From Dendronalium phyllosphericum CENA369 (GTDB lineage Bacteria > Cyanobacteriota > Cyanobacteriia > Cyanobacteriales > Nostocaceae): a stretch of DNA of 64,000 nucleotides. The stretch's first letter is position 1. Every line of letters begins with the position of its first letter. Below are positions 27,301-35,827 of this stretch, piece by piece. The notes beneath the pieces are model-generated. The model was not told where the DNA came from. It saw only the letters and a list, made by a program, of their open reading frames with translations, and made no database searches. The translations under genes and the position numbers were made by a program. The stretch lies in contig NZ_JAECZA010000012.1 in assembly GCF_016056275.1 (NCBI RefSeq), positions 124,001-188,000 of the forward strand. The letters are read 5' to 3'.

Positions 27301-29317
27301 GGTTAGCGTAACGGATAACTCCAGTATCAAAAAATCTAGGATCGTTGTAAAAAATTCGGGGAGATTCAGAAAAAGCATCAAGAAGTTCTTGTACTTCTTC
27401 TTCGGTTTGTGAAAAAACAAACAAGTTAGCATTATGTATAGCAGTAACTTTTGCTTTTTGATCTAGTTTTGGATTAACAAGATCCTTAGTTCTAATGCCA
27501 TTGGCAAGATCAGATGGAATATTTGGATTGCCGATTCTGTAAGTATTTCCATCTCTTACGACAAATCCACCTCCCAGTGCCGCAACGTAAGAAACGCCGT
27601 TTACTCCAATAGATTTGAAAAAATAGCTACCAGGTATATCATCTATATCAATACTTCTCCCCCCATCATGAGTACTACTGGGATTACCAATGCCATTTTT
27701 TTGGGATACTCCTGTAGATTTCAAGTTACGATTTAGTGTTGACGTACCTAATTGAAGAAATTCCCCAGTATTATCTGTTCCATAAAACCTTTGACTCTGA
27801 TTTGATTCTGGTGGAAAATCGAGATTTGAAATAGCACCACGCAATAAATTCCACTCTGGGGCATTAGCAGAATTTATAAATTTTTTGAAGGATTTGTCAT
27901 CCTGCTGTGCAATTCTTTTTCTTGCTGAAGCAATTTCAGGTCGTACTGTAATATTAAATAGTTTTTTAGCCCAAGATAATTCATTGCCATCGTCTTGCCC
28001 GTTGACAGTTAGGGCTGCACCAGAATTTTGAGGAAAACCAAGATAAGCTAATCGCTGCTCTTGCCGATAAACATCCAGTTTGTTAGTACCAAAAGTTACC
28101 GTATTATCGGTTACTAAAGGCCCTTGTAAAGGAGCACCAGTAGAAAACCCATCAGTAATATTAAATTTGATAGGAATCTTAATATTACCATTAGTCATCG
28201 TTAAGGTACTTTCGCCCAAACCAGCATCATCCCTTGCTTGATCAAATTGAAGGAGAGTTCCGGCTAATGTAGGAACAAAATAAAATTTCCCAGTTTTAAG
28301 ATCATCCTGAAAATTATCAACATTTTCGGCAACTTCGCCTCTACTATTACTGTTGCTTTCTAGCCCAAATCCATTAGGGTCTAATCCTGCATCCTGAATT
28401 GAAATTCCTCGCTTTACAAATTCTTTCAATAAATCAACTTCAATTACATCACCTAAAAAACCATCAATAGTTATTTCAAGTGGCAGTGTTTCTACATTAA
28501 AATCCCACGCAGTCCCCTCATTGGGAGCCGTTACTTTTATTGTTAATTCATCGGAATTTTTTTTAAGGATGATATGTTCTCCACTTTCACCACCACTTTG
28601 AAGACCGACATTTCCTACAATCCGCTTATCCTCATAAAGAATTTGAAATTCATCAGGAATTGAATAGTTTTGCCAGGAAAATTTCACTAAGGTAAGCTCA
28701 GATTCAAGAGGAAGTGAATAAACAAATGGAGTTGTTTGTTGACCTCCACTTTCTTGAATGCGTGCCTGCTCAATTTCAATAACTTGACCATTTATTGTAA
28801 CAGTGGCAGTATCATCCCTAGTCTTCAATTGCTGTATTTGTTCTTCGCTTAAAACCTGTCCCTGCACTAAAGCTGAAAAAATCGCTCCCTCATCTCCCGG
28901 TGCATCGCTACTATTTAATGCAGCATCCACACGATGACCGTATTCTTCTAGCAGAATCGAGGCGATCGCTTCTGGTTTGACTTCCTTGAGGCTAAGAAAT
29001 TCTTCAGACAGATAAATCCGGTTAGTCGCTACAGCATAAGCTCCCTTTGCTCCATTAATCTCTGTCCCTGAGACAATCTCAATTTGGGGAAAGTTGCTCA
29101 CATCACCAGCTAGCCAAGCTCTCTGCAAAGGTTCTGTTACTATACCTTCTCCAAACGCTAATACCATGTTATGGCTGAATTTCGTATCACTGGCAAAGAC
29201 TTGTAACCGCTTTTGTACTAAGAGGAAGGCTTGTTCTAGAGTTCCAAAAATTTCTGGGTTGAGGGTTAGAGTCGATTCTATAAGTAAGTTGTTGCTGAGG
29301 ATGCGAGTTTTACTCAT
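24377..29317 (-). CDS. Very large secreted-type protein: LAS peptidase motif, PPC and DUF11 repeats, RTX-like C-terminus
   Basis: The 1646-residue protein has no classical signal peptide. Residues 20-185 form a region common at the start of cyanobacterial RTX proteins (LLEEYGHRVDAALNSSDAPGDEG). Residues about 515-685 carry the LAS metallopeptidase pattern: His550-x6-Asp557 in STHDGGRSIDID and His677-x-His679 in FDHIHFE, the spacing seen in MepA-type peptidoglycan hydrolases. Three bacterial pre-peptidase C-terminal-like repeats follow (about 735-1085), then two DUF11 adhesion-type repeats with a TpsA-like beta region between them (about 1090-1500). The C-terminus (GTSGRDELTGTSSNDRIIG, then ITDFEVGKDNIVL) is an RTX calcium-binding/type I secretion segment. 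It is likely exported by a type I system and may act on cell wall. No exporter is adjacent. Confidence 0.85.
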   Translation of the reverse strand: MSKTRILSNNLLIESTLTLNPEIFGTLEQAFLLVQKRLQVFASDTKFSHNMVLAFGEGIVTEPLQRAWLAGDVSNFPQIEIVSGTEINGAKGAYAVATNRIYLSEEFLSLKEVKPEAIASILLEEYGHRVDAALNSSDAPGDEGAIFSALVQGQVLSEEQIQQLKTRDDTATVTINGQVIEIEQARIQESGGQQTTPFVYSLPLESELTLVKFSWQNYSIPDEFQILYEDKRIVGNVGLQSGGESGEHIILKKNSDELTIKVTAPNEGTAWDFNVETLPLEITIDGFLGDVIEVDLLKEFVKRGISIQDAGLDPNGFGLESNSNSRGEVAENVDNFQDDLKTGKFYFVPTLAGTLLQFDQARDDAGLGESTLTMTNGNIKIPIKFNITDGFSTGAPLQGPLVTDNTVTFGTNKLDVYRQEQRLAYLGFPQNSGAALTVNGQDDGNELSWAKKLFNITVRPEIASARKRIAQQDDKSFKKFINSANAPEWNLLRGAISNLDFPPESNQSQRFYGTDNTGEFLQLGTSTLNRNLKSTGVSQKNGIGNPSSTHDGGRSIDIDDIPGSYFFKSIGVNGVSYVAALGGGFVVRDGNTYRIGNPNIPSDLANGIRTKDLVNPKLDQKAKVTAIHNANLFVFSQTEEEVQELLDAFSESPRIFYNDPRFFDTGVIRYANPHFDHIHFEIPIPQSSPSINQSLPFNGFSVSSNSLNIASPFFTNIIETNAFPNIIDIGNLENSQYLSGSINTTNTEQYYNFVIGSLQGEEGYFTTPRDFNLLLDGLSGDVDVELFQDFSEDGIRQNGEVIASSTKSGNESETINLPNLDEGIYYLRVFQKSGDTNYNLTLTVPPLPVPPDNAGNTPNNAQDLGILSGSLTRTDFIGKVDPDDYYRFKITTVSDFSLEVSGLDQGDLVATLGQDINNNGVIDFDEIIAVSDAESNEPEAININGLVAGTYYVWLSRNSGNTDYNLNLSATTAIIPPDQAGSTPSTALNIGSLNSASNFSDFVGNVDPEDFYRFSLANVSGLRIELNGLAADADLELAQDSNNDGTIDSNEIISTSELEGSDAEVIDISALAAGTYYVRVDQYEGDTNYNLSLTPTNAVGSDLSLTRTDSTGAVDLGEQYTYTLTVTNNGPSTANNVTLTENLPSGVNVVSATTIVPPRPLNYLDFLKFQLNSGDQVTIDLDANEFGSGLDSALRLFDSSGNQVAVSDNNPAPGESFSTDSYIDFTASSAQTYYVGVSSYYDFYYDPFTGSPTGYGYTSGTYTLNVSVGSGNFSNQVTLSEPNDTISQAFDTGLSSANPGTFIGSGFINTGNTNPVSVNNSVVTANLGTLNSGESATVNLTLGTFSSGYLLSKTNVTSSEYDYNLSNNFLVSTKTVNSITPPNADLELTQIVSNSNPRIGDQVTLTLTLTNKGPGTATVIKVQDILPGALSFVSASADLGSYDSNTGIWTVGNMPPNEDVSLKITANVSSGQSITNTAEVIAVDEGDPDSTPNNNNPNEDDFTSVILDVVNEAEITGTSGRDELTGTSSNDRIIGLQGADKLTSGGGNDQFVYTNIRDRGDTITDFEVGKDNIVLTQLLDSLVTGGYNGTNAIADGYVKVVQGTSANNFSVQIDTDGLATGDIFRPFITVKLTNPDTLNSPSNFVF

Positions 29318-29993
29318 GTCTATAAGTCTTTTTTTGTTTAAAGGGTGAGAATAGTCAAGGGAAATCGAGGAGGCGATCGCTGATGCTTCAACCCCCTTCA
29401 GCTACTGAAGTTTTTTCAATTACCTATCACTTTTTAAAAGACAGTGGCTTACTCTCCGACTGATAGCAAGAATTTTTCTTCAATCACCCTTCGGAAAGTT
29501 TTCAATTTACCTTGCCTTTTCTGAATTAATTACTGTATGTGCTGTAGCTATTCATTCTAATAAATTACTACATTTAAGTAATTATACTAAAATTTATTTA
29601 CCATACATTTAGCAAATCTAGTTAAATTTACTATCCATGTTCATCAAACCTTTACAGAGTTCAGTAAATTTACTAACAAAACTTTAAACTATATAGAAAA
29701 AATAAGAAAATAGCTGAAATTATTACCATTTGTGTAATAGTTCGTGACTAAGAGGAATTATCTACTAAATTGCTGTAGATATCAGGCTAAAGCCTCAACA
29801 AGCAAATAATCTCTGGTTACGAAAAATTTAAAGGCTGTAATTGTTGAAAGAAAAGTTGGTTTTGATTGGATCTGTTGTAGTAACGAAATGTAACAATATG
29901 AACTTTGGTAACTTGGTATGATTCGACCTTTGGGGAATAGTACACAATCAGATGTTCCAATAGGCTATTGAAAATCAACTTTTCAAGATATGT
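29318..29993. other. Long AT-rich divergent intergenic region upstream of the baseplate cluster
   Basis: No gene or RNA was recognised in 676 bp. It separates the large secreted protein gene from the first baseplate gene and should hold promoters for both. No strong palindrome or Shine-Dalgarno motif is visible before the VgrG start. Confidence 0.45.
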
Positions 29994-31961
29994 ATGCCCG
30001 CAGTCCGTTACATTCCCGAACCGCTATTGCAGATTGATGGTACTAATGCTTCCACTGATTTGCTCAACGACATTTTGCAAATCTCTGTAGAAGAAAGCCT
30101 TCACCTACCGGGAATGTTTACCCTGATTATCAAAAATGATTACTTCCCCGGACGCGCAGAAGAAAAGACTTGGCGACACCAGAGCTTATTTGCAATTGGT
30201 AAAAAGATTAAAATTGGTTTCGTCTCTAGTACTACAGAAAACGTAGACTTTGAAACTGCGGAACAGGGTTATGTATTAGATGGAGAAATTACAGCCATAG
30301 AAACAGAGTTTACTGAAAAGTCTCAGGCTCCGATCGTGATTCGCGGTTATGATATTTCCCATCGCCTGCACCGAGGACGTTATAATCGCTCGTTCCAGAA
30401 CGTGACTGATAGCGATATCGTCAATCAGATTGTCCAAGAAACGGGAATTGCAACTGGCACAGTCACTTCTACTAGTATTGTTCATGATTACGTCTTTCAA
30501 GAAAATCAGACCAACATGGAGTTTCTGCGGGAGAGGGCTGCTCGTTTAGGTTTTGAGCTGTATGTTCAAGATGGCAAGCTCAACTTTCGCCAGCCTGCAC
30601 AAAATCAATCTTTAAGTCTCACATGGTTGGAAGACATCCATAACTTCCGCGTTCGAGTTACTAGTGCAGAACAAGTCAGTTCTGTGGAAGTGCGCGGTTG
30701 GGACTACACTACAAAGCGCCCAATAGTCTCCACAGCATCAACAGAGCAAGTAATTACCAACACAGAAAATGGTACAGGTAGTAAAACCAGCACTAAGTTT
30801 AGCATTCAGCCGAAGATGATCGTCGTAGATCGGCCTGTTTTCAGTGCCAACGAAGCTCAGAAAATGGCTCAAGCTCTGTGCAATGAACTTGGGGGAGAAT
30901 TTGTCTATGCTGATGCCAAAGGTGAAGGTAATCCCGACCTCAGACCGGGAAGAGTAGTGAAGCTAAAAGATATGGGCAATTATAGTGGTAGCTACTACGT
31001 CACCGAAACCCGTCACTTATTCCACGAAAGAGTTTATACTACAGAATTTGGTGTCCGCGGCTTGCGTTCTGGCGACCTTTTAGCTACTCTGTCACCCCAA
31101 ACCCACCTGCAACCAGGACAAACGCTCTTGGTAGGAATTGTTAGTAATAATAAAGATCCAAAAGGTTGGGGTCGGGTGAGAGTTAAGTTTCCTACCCTAA
31201 CCGAAGAACATGAAAGCAACTGGGCGAGAGTTGTGAGTGTTGGAGCAGGGTCGGGTAGAGGGTTTGACTGTTTGCCAGAAGTGAACGATGAAGTGTTAGT
31301 AGCCTTTGAACACGGAGATATCCATCGCCCTTACGTGATTGGTGGTGTCTGGAATGGCACAGATGCACCACCAGAAAGCGTGAATGATACTGTTGTTAAC
31401 GGTAAAGTGCGCCTGCGAACTTTTAAAACTCGTGTCGGGCATAAACTACAGTTTGTAGAAGAAGATAAAGGTACTAAAAAAGGTGTTTATCTGCAAACTA
31501 CAGATGGTCACAATTTGCGACTGAATGATAGTGAGAAGTTTGCCGAATTAGAAACCACTGGCGGTCACAAATTTCGTTGTGATGATAGTAATAAAACTAT
31601 TAGTTTAACTTCCACAGGTGATATTACAGTTAAATCTGGAACCACTGGAACAACGAAAAAAATTAGTGTTAATGGTGGCGAAATTGCTTTGACTGCAACT
31701 CAAAAAATTACCTTAACTGTAGGGACGACTAGTATAGAACTAACTCCCAGCGGTATTACGATGAGAACGACTGGAACGGTTAGCGTGCAAGCTGGTAGTT
31801 CAATAAGCGTGCAATCTGGGGGTTCATTGAGTGTGAATTCTGGTGCTTCAATTAGTGCCAGCGCTGGGGCTTCAATTAGTGCTAATGCTGGCGCTACAGT
31901 TAGCATTAATGGTGCTGCTACGGTAGGTATTATGGGTGGATTAATTAGATTAAATTGCTAA
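29994..31961 (+). CDS. VgrG-like spike protein of a contractile injection system
   Basis: The 655-residue protein is a fused gp27-gp5 spike. Residues 1-370 match the phage late-control D/VgrG base (SVEESLHLPGMFTLIIKND, then VIRGYDISHRLHRGRYNRSF). Residues about 380-455 form the gp5 OB fold (GIVSNNKDPKGWGRVRVKFPTL, then NDEVLVAFEHGDIHRPYVIG). The C-terminal 150 residues are a repetitive beta-helix needle with short SISVQSGGSLSVNSGA-type repeats. It corresponds to Afp8/Pvc8 in extracellular CIS. It is first in a + strand series with PAAR, gp25 and gpJ-like genes. No enzymatic extension is visible. Confidence 0.95.
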   Translation: MPAVRYIPEPLLQIDGTNASTDLLNDILQISVEESLHLPGMFTLIIKNDYFPGRAEEKTWRHQSLFAIGKKIKIGFVSSTTENVDFETAEQGYVLDGEITAIETEFTEKSQAPIVIRGYDISHRLHRGRYNRSFQNVTDSDIVNQIVQETGIATGTVTSTSIVHDYVFQENQTNMEFLRERAARLGFELYVQDGKLNFRQPAQNQSLSLTWLEDIHNFRVRVTSAEQVSSVEVRGWDYTTKRPIVSTASTEQVITNTENGTGSKTSTKFSIQPKMIVVDRPVFSANEAQKMAQALCNELGGEFVYADAKGEGNPDLRPGRVVKLKDMGNYSGSYYVTETRHLFHERVYTTEFGVRGLRSGDLLATLSPQTHLQPGQTLLVGIVSNNKDPKGWGRVRVKFPTLTEEHESNWARVVSVGAGSGRGFDCLPEVNDEVLVAFEHGDIHRPYVIGGVWNGTDAPPESVNDTVVNGKVRLRTFKTRVGHKLQFVEEDKGTKKGVYLQTTDGHNLRLNDSEKFAELETTGGHKFRCDDSNKTISLTSTGDITVKSGTTGTTKKISVNGGEIALTATQKITLTVGTTSIELTPSGITMRTTGTVSVQAGSSISVQSGGSLSVNSGASISASAGASISANAGATVSINGAATVGIMGGLIRLNC

Positions 31962-31967
31962 TAGTTA

Positions 31968-32020
31968 GTAGAGACACGATTAATCGCGTCTGTACAAGAG
32001 CGTGATTAATTGTGTCTGTT
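31968..32020. repeat. GACGCGAT palindrome, copy 5, with a decayed neighbour
   Basis: gtagagacacgattaatcgcgtctgtac (one mismatch in the arms) is followed by caagagcgtgattaattgtgtctgttc, a degenerate second copy. Both lie between the VgrG and PAAR genes. Confidence 0.75.
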
Positions 32021-32050
32021 CAAAAGGTTATTAATAAAGGAAGATTTATT

Positions 32051-32338
32051 ATGTTTCCAGCGGCACGACTTACCGATTTAACTGTGACAGGCGATCCGAT
32101 TACTGCGCCAGGTGTGCCAAATGTATTGATTTTGGGTTTACCCGCAGCTTGTGTTGGCGACCTTGTGGTGGGGCCAGTTGTGACTGGAAGCATTGTCATG
32201 GGTTCTTTGACAGTATTGATTGGCGGACGACCAGCAGCGCGGGTGACATCCCAAGTGGCTGGAGCGAATACTGTCACTGGCATACCATTAACTACTGTTG
32301 TGGGCATAGGTGCGCCAACTGTGTTAATTGGTGGGTGA
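32051..32338 (+). CDS. PAAR-type spike tip protein
   Basis: I choose ATG at 32051 (MFPAARLTD) since AAGGAAG sits just upstream; an upstream GTG/TTG would add 13 poor residues. The 95-residue protein is a minimal PAAR-like repeat protein: PAARLTDLTVTGDPI, then repeated G-x-P-x-V-x-I-x-G motifs (PNVLILGLPAACVGD, LTVLIGGRPAARV, PTVLIGG). PAAR proteins cap the VgrG needle and sharpen it. It corresponds to Afp10-type tips. It directly follows VgrG. Confidence 0.92.
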   Translation: MFPAARLTDLTVTGDPITAPGVPNVLILGLPAACVGDLVVGPVVTGSIVMGSLTVLIGGRPAARVTSQVAGANTVTGIPLTTVVGIGAPTVLIGG

Positions 32339-32376
32339 AGATATTTGAGTATCTGCAAAACGCAACACTATAGCAA

Positions 32377-32402
32377 AGTGCTGAGTGCTGAGTGCTGAGT
32401 GA
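32377..32402. repeat. Heptamer repeat (AGTGCTG)n
   Basis: Three AGTGCTG units lie between the PAAR and gp25 genes. Confidence 0.8.
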
Positions 32403-32556
32403 AAACCCAATTACTTTAAGGCTTTTAGCGATCGCAATCATAGTTCAACTGGTTATTCTGTGTTGATTGTCGATTATTAACTGCTAACAACTTCAAGTAG
32501 GATAATTTATTTCTTAGAATTGCGATCGCTGAACTCGACTTTTGGCGAATAGTGTT

Positions 32557-32623
32557 AATTTGCACGCGAGCGTAGAGTAGCGTAGACAAGCCGATGCTTG
32601 TCGCTGGAATCGCTCGGCAAATT
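32557..32623. repeat. Nested palindrome upstream of the gp25 gene
   Basis: AATTTGC...GCAAATT and CGAGCG...CGCTCG form an outer stem. GACAAGC-cgat-GCTTGTC (32585-32602) forms a perfect inner hairpin. The structure ends 8 bp before the gp25 start codon, which has no Shine-Dalgarno sequence. It could affect translation or processing of the message, or be a passive repeat. Confidence 0.6.
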
Positions 32624-32631
32624 TACCTCCT

Positions 32632-33048
32632 ATGCCAGAACTCAATCAAAATCAACACCTGGGTACAGGCTGGTCTTTTCCACTCCGCGTCAACGTACAA
32701 GGAGGTCTGCAACTCAGTACAACACAAAGAAATATTGAAGAGTCGATGCTCTTAATTTTGCGTACCGATTTGGGTGAGCGGGTGTATCGACCTAATTTTG
32801 GTTCGCGTTTGTCTGCATTAACTTTTGCACCGATGAATACCCAAACTCTACTGCTTCTGCGGTTACACGTTCAAGAAGCTTTAGAAATGTGGGAACCACG
32901 CATCGTAATAGATGCAGTCCGTACTGACCCCGATCCTTTGCGAGGTCGGGTAGATATTATCATTCAGTACCATCCTAAAGATTCTCATGATTCCCGGAGT
33001 TTAGTCTTTCCCTTCTACCTCAATGGCGTTGAAAGTCAGGGGGGATGA
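32632..33048 (+). CDS. gp25-like baseplate wedge protein
   Basis: The 138-residue protein matches the GPW/gp25 family: NIEESMLLILRTDLGERVYRPNFGSRL near 35-61 and the conserved E-P-R motif (MWEPRI) near 95. This protein starts sheath assembly and joins wedges in T4, T6SS (TssE) and eCIS (Afp9). Length fits. It sits between the PAAR and gpJ-like genes, the usual eCIS order. Confidence 0.95.
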   Translation: MPELNQNQHLGTGWSFPLRVNVQGGLQLSTTQRNIEESMLLILRTDLGERVYRPNFGSRLSALTFAPMNTQTLLLLRLHVQEALEMWEPRIVIDAVRTDPDPLRGRVDIIIQYHPKDSHDSRSLVFPFYLNGVESQGG

Positions 33049-33131
33049 GGGAGATGAGGGAGATGAGGGAGATGAGGGGGGGAGAGGGGAGATAAGACCA
33101 CTGACAACTGACAACTGAAAACTGACAACTA
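33040..33131. repeat. Low-complexity tandem tracts between gp25 and gpJ-like genes
   Basis: A purine tract of gagatgagg units (33043-33090) is followed by ACTGACA-type heptamers (33099-33131) that end at the GTG start of the next gene. The first units overlap the gp25 stop codon. Confidence 0.8.
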
Positions 33132-33133
33132 AC

Positions 33134-35326
33134 GTGGAATTTGATTTTTTACCAAAATTACCAAAATCTAATTTAGACGATCGCACTTTTAAAGATTTAG
33201 TAGATGAGTGTATTCTACGGATTCCTCGCTACTGTCCAGAATGGACGAATTATAATCCTAGCGATCCGGGGATTACGCTGATTGAGCTATTTGCTTGGTT
33301 AACTGACCAAATGCTGCTGCGATTCAATCAAGTGCCGCAGCGCAATTACATTACTTTTTTAGAGTTGCTAGGGGTACGGTTACAAGCACCAGCTCCCGCA
33401 GTGGCAGATATTACTTTTTATCTCAGTGCTGCTTTACCCGATATCTACACAATTCCGACGGGGGTGGAGGTTGCAACACTGCGAACTGAAACGGAAGAAG
33501 CGATCGCTTTTACCACAGATCGTCCTTTAATTATTGATAAACCCCGGATTCGCCATTTTCTCTCTTCTCAAACCACAGACACAACACCACAAATCTTACG
33601 CGATCGCTTCACTAATTTGTGGACTATGCGCTCTGATGGTGAGTGGTACGGTAGAGAACTGGCATGTTTTGACGAGCAACCCCAGCCAGGAAACTGCTTT
33701 TATCTAGTTATTGATGGTGAGTGTCAGTGTGAAGGTAATGTTTTAGCCCTGCAATTTAAAGGGGAAGCCGCCACAGCTACAGGCATTAATCCCGATGTAC
33801 CACCTCGGCGCTGGGAAGCTTGGAATGGTTTGCAATGGGAGTCAGTTCTGCTTCGAGAATCTGACGATAGCACTAAGGGTTTCAGTTTCAGCGAATTGGC
33901 TAGACAAGGTGTTAATCCCCTGCAAGGTGCTGATGTGGTGTTGCATTTGCCCCAATCCTGGCCTGTAACTACCTTTACTGCTTACCAAGGACGTTGGTTG
34001 CGCTGTGTTTACACTGCTCCCCAACCCAATCAACCAGGATACAGCAGTTCTCCTAGAATTATTGGTTTAGCTGCCAGGGCAATTGGTGGGACTGTAGGCG
34101 CTAGTCAAAGCGAACTAATTCGCAACGAAATTGTCGGGGAAAGCGACGGTACGCCCGGCCAGACTTTTCAATTGCAAGGTGTTCCTGTCTTGAACCGTCG
34201 GGAAGATGAATATTTACTAATTTCTCCCCCTGGAGGAATTCCCCAAAGATGGCAGGAGGTCAGCGATTTTGCCAATTCTGGCCCCCAAGATTTGCACTAC
34301 ACCATTGATTCCCGCACGGGTACAGTGCAGTTTGGCCCGGTGATTCGAGAACCCGCCCAACTCCAGCAACAAACTCAAGTGCGGGCATTCGCACAAACAG
34401 GAATACCACTCAGCACCTTGCAAAACCCAGCCCTTACCAATGAGTTAGAGCGTCAATATGGTGCTGTACCGCCACGAGGCTCGGTGCTGCGGATGGTGGC
34501 TTACCGCACGGGTGGAGGACGTAAAGGTAATGTCCAACGAGGGACAATTATCGTTGCCAAAACAGCTGTTCCTTATGTTGCTAGATTAGTCAACCATACA
34601 CCTGCCCGTAACGGTTCAGATGCCGAATCATTGGAAGATGCGGTGATGAGAGTGCCAGCAATGCTACGCACCCGCGATCGCGCCGTCACGCCAGAAGATT
34701 TTGAAGTACTGACTTTACAAGCTGGAATGGGAGCCGTTACCCGCGTCCGTTGCTTACCACCGACATCTAGTAAAGAAGCTGGGACAATTCGATTATTAGT
34801 TGTACCCGCTGCAAATACAGATGTCATTGCTCGTGGTGAAGGCATCGATCCAGAACTATTGAGCCTCAGCCCCCAACTCCGCGATCAAATTGTTGCTTAC
34901 TTAGACGAACGGCGCTTACTAGGAGTGCAAGTCAGACTGCAGGCACCTGAATATGTGGGTGTGGCAGTGCAAACAGAAGTAGCGCTAGAGCCAGAGTACA
35001 ACAATCCCCTCGCCCAACAAGAAATTCTTTGGAAATTGCGAATTGCCCTTTACCGCTTTCTCAACCCTATCACTGGCGGACAAGATGGTAGAGGCTGGCC
35101 TTTCGGTCGCCCTGTATATCCTTCAGATATTGTCAACTTATTCCAGCAATTTCCGGCTGTGCGGTACTTAGGGGTAGTACAGCTATTTGAACTGCGGTAT
35201 ACCGATGGAACTTGGGTGCGATCGCTACCTCAAAATCCAGTTATCGATCCAGGCCCTTTAGGTTTGATTTGTTCTTGGCAAAATACTCGCTTACGTTCCG
35301 GTCATGTTGTTAATTTGATTCAGTAA
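33134..35326 (+). CDS. gpJ-like baseplate assembly protein
   Basis: The 730-residue protein matches the putative baseplate assembly family (Afp11/Pvc11, T4 gp6-like). Its N-terminus has the hallmark CPEWTNYNPSDPGITLIELFAWLTDQ near 34-59. GSDAESLEDAVMRVPAMLRTRDRAVTPEDFEVL near 496-528 is the baseplate J core. The start is GTG (MEFDFLPKLPKSN), with no Shine-Dalgarno motif because a heptamer tract abuts it. It forms the wedge ring of the baseplate together with gp25 and the gpI-like protein. Confidence 0.95.
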   Translation: MEFDFLPKLPKSNLDDRTFKDLVDECILRIPRYCPEWTNYNPSDPGITLIELFAWLTDQMLLRFNQVPQRNYITFLELLGVRLQAPAPAVADITFYLSAALPDIYTIPTGVEVATLRTETEEAIAFTTDRPLIIDKPRIRHFLSSQTTDTTPQILRDRFTNLWTMRSDGEWYGRELACFDEQPQPGNCFYLVIDGECQCEGNVLALQFKGEAATATGINPDVPPRRWEAWNGLQWESVLLRESDDSTKGFSFSELARQGVNPLQGADVVLHLPQSWPVTTFTAYQGRWLRCVYTAPQPNQPGYSSSPRIIGLAARAIGGTVGASQSELIRNEIVGESDGTPGQTFQLQGVPVLNRREDEYLLISPPGGIPQRWQEVSDFANSGPQDLHYTIDSRTGTVQFGPVIREPAQLQQQTQVRAFAQTGIPLSTLQNPALTNELERQYGAVPPRGSVLRMVAYRTGGGRKGNVQRGTIIVAKTAVPYVARLVNHTPARNGSDAESLEDAVMRVPAMLRTRDRAVTPEDFEVLTLQAGMGAVTRVRCLPPTSSKEAGTIRLLVVPAANTDVIARGEGIDPELLSLSPQLRDQIVAYLDERRLLGVQVRLQAPEYVGVAVQTEVALEPEYNNPLAQQEILWKLRIALYRFLNPITGGQDGRGWPFGRPVYPSDIVNLFQQFPAVRYLGVVQLFELRYTDGTWVRSLPQNPVIDPGPLGLICSWQNTRLRSGHVVNLIQ

Positions 35327-35336
35327 GTGCTTTATG

Positions 35337-35372
35337 AGTGCTGAGTGCTGAGTGCTGAGTGCTGAGTGAGGA
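35337..35372. repeat. Heptamer repeat (AGTGCTG)n
   Basis: About five units lie between the gpJ-like gene and the four-helix-bundle gene. Confidence 0.85.
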
Positions 35373-35411
35373 GTAGTAAGTATTAAGTGTTGAATTTTGG
35401 AGGTGAGTAAA

Positions 35412-35786
35412 TTGAGTAAAGTAGAGCGATTTGAAGATTTGATTGCTTGGCAAAAAGCTAGGGTTTTGACTCAGTTAATTTATCAAATTACTCAACAGGG
35501 AGTTTTTAGTAAAGACTTTGGACTTTCAAAGCAAATGCAAAGAGCAGCAGTATCGATAATGTCTAATATAGCTGAAGGATTCGAGCGTAATAGACCAGGT
35601 GAATTTCATCAGTTTCTCTCAATTGCTAAAGCATCTTGTGCTGAACTTCGTTCTCAACTTTACGTAGCTTTAGATGTCAACTATATCCAACAAAGTGAAT
35701 TTAATCAGGTTTTAAATCAAGCACAAGAAGTCGGCAGAATTATTGGTGGTCTTCGTGCATCTGTTGACATAAATAGAAAAGAATAG
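35412..35786 (+). CDS. Four helix bundle protein (23S rRNA IVS-type family)
   Basis: I choose TTG at 35412 ([17 protein letters not shown]) because GGAGG lies 8 bases upstream. The 124-residue product matches the S23/IVS four-helix family: [11 protein letters not shown] near 6-16, [22 protein letters not shown] near 36-57 and the ending [10 protein letters not shown]. These proteins are best known from intervening sequences in 23S rRNA genes; the Avd protein of diversity-generating retroelements has the same fold. Neither context applies here: it lies inside a baseplate gene run between repeats. It may be a passenger insertion. Confidence 0.85.
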   Translation: MSKVERFEDLIAWQKARVLTQLIYQITQQGVFSKDFGLSKQMQRAAVSIMSNIAEGFERNRPGEFHQFLSIAKASCAELRSQLYVALDVNYIQQSEFNQVLNQAQEVGRIIGGLRASVDINRKE

Positions 35787-35827
35787 TTCTACATTTTTGC
35801 TTAAATTTAATTTACTCAGCGCTCTTT

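Noticed and set aside
35412-35786. Diversity-generating retroelement accessory protein (Avd)
   Set aside because: The fold family overlaps, but no reverse transcriptase or adenine-mutated template/variable repeat pair is visible, and the sequence fits the IVS branch better.
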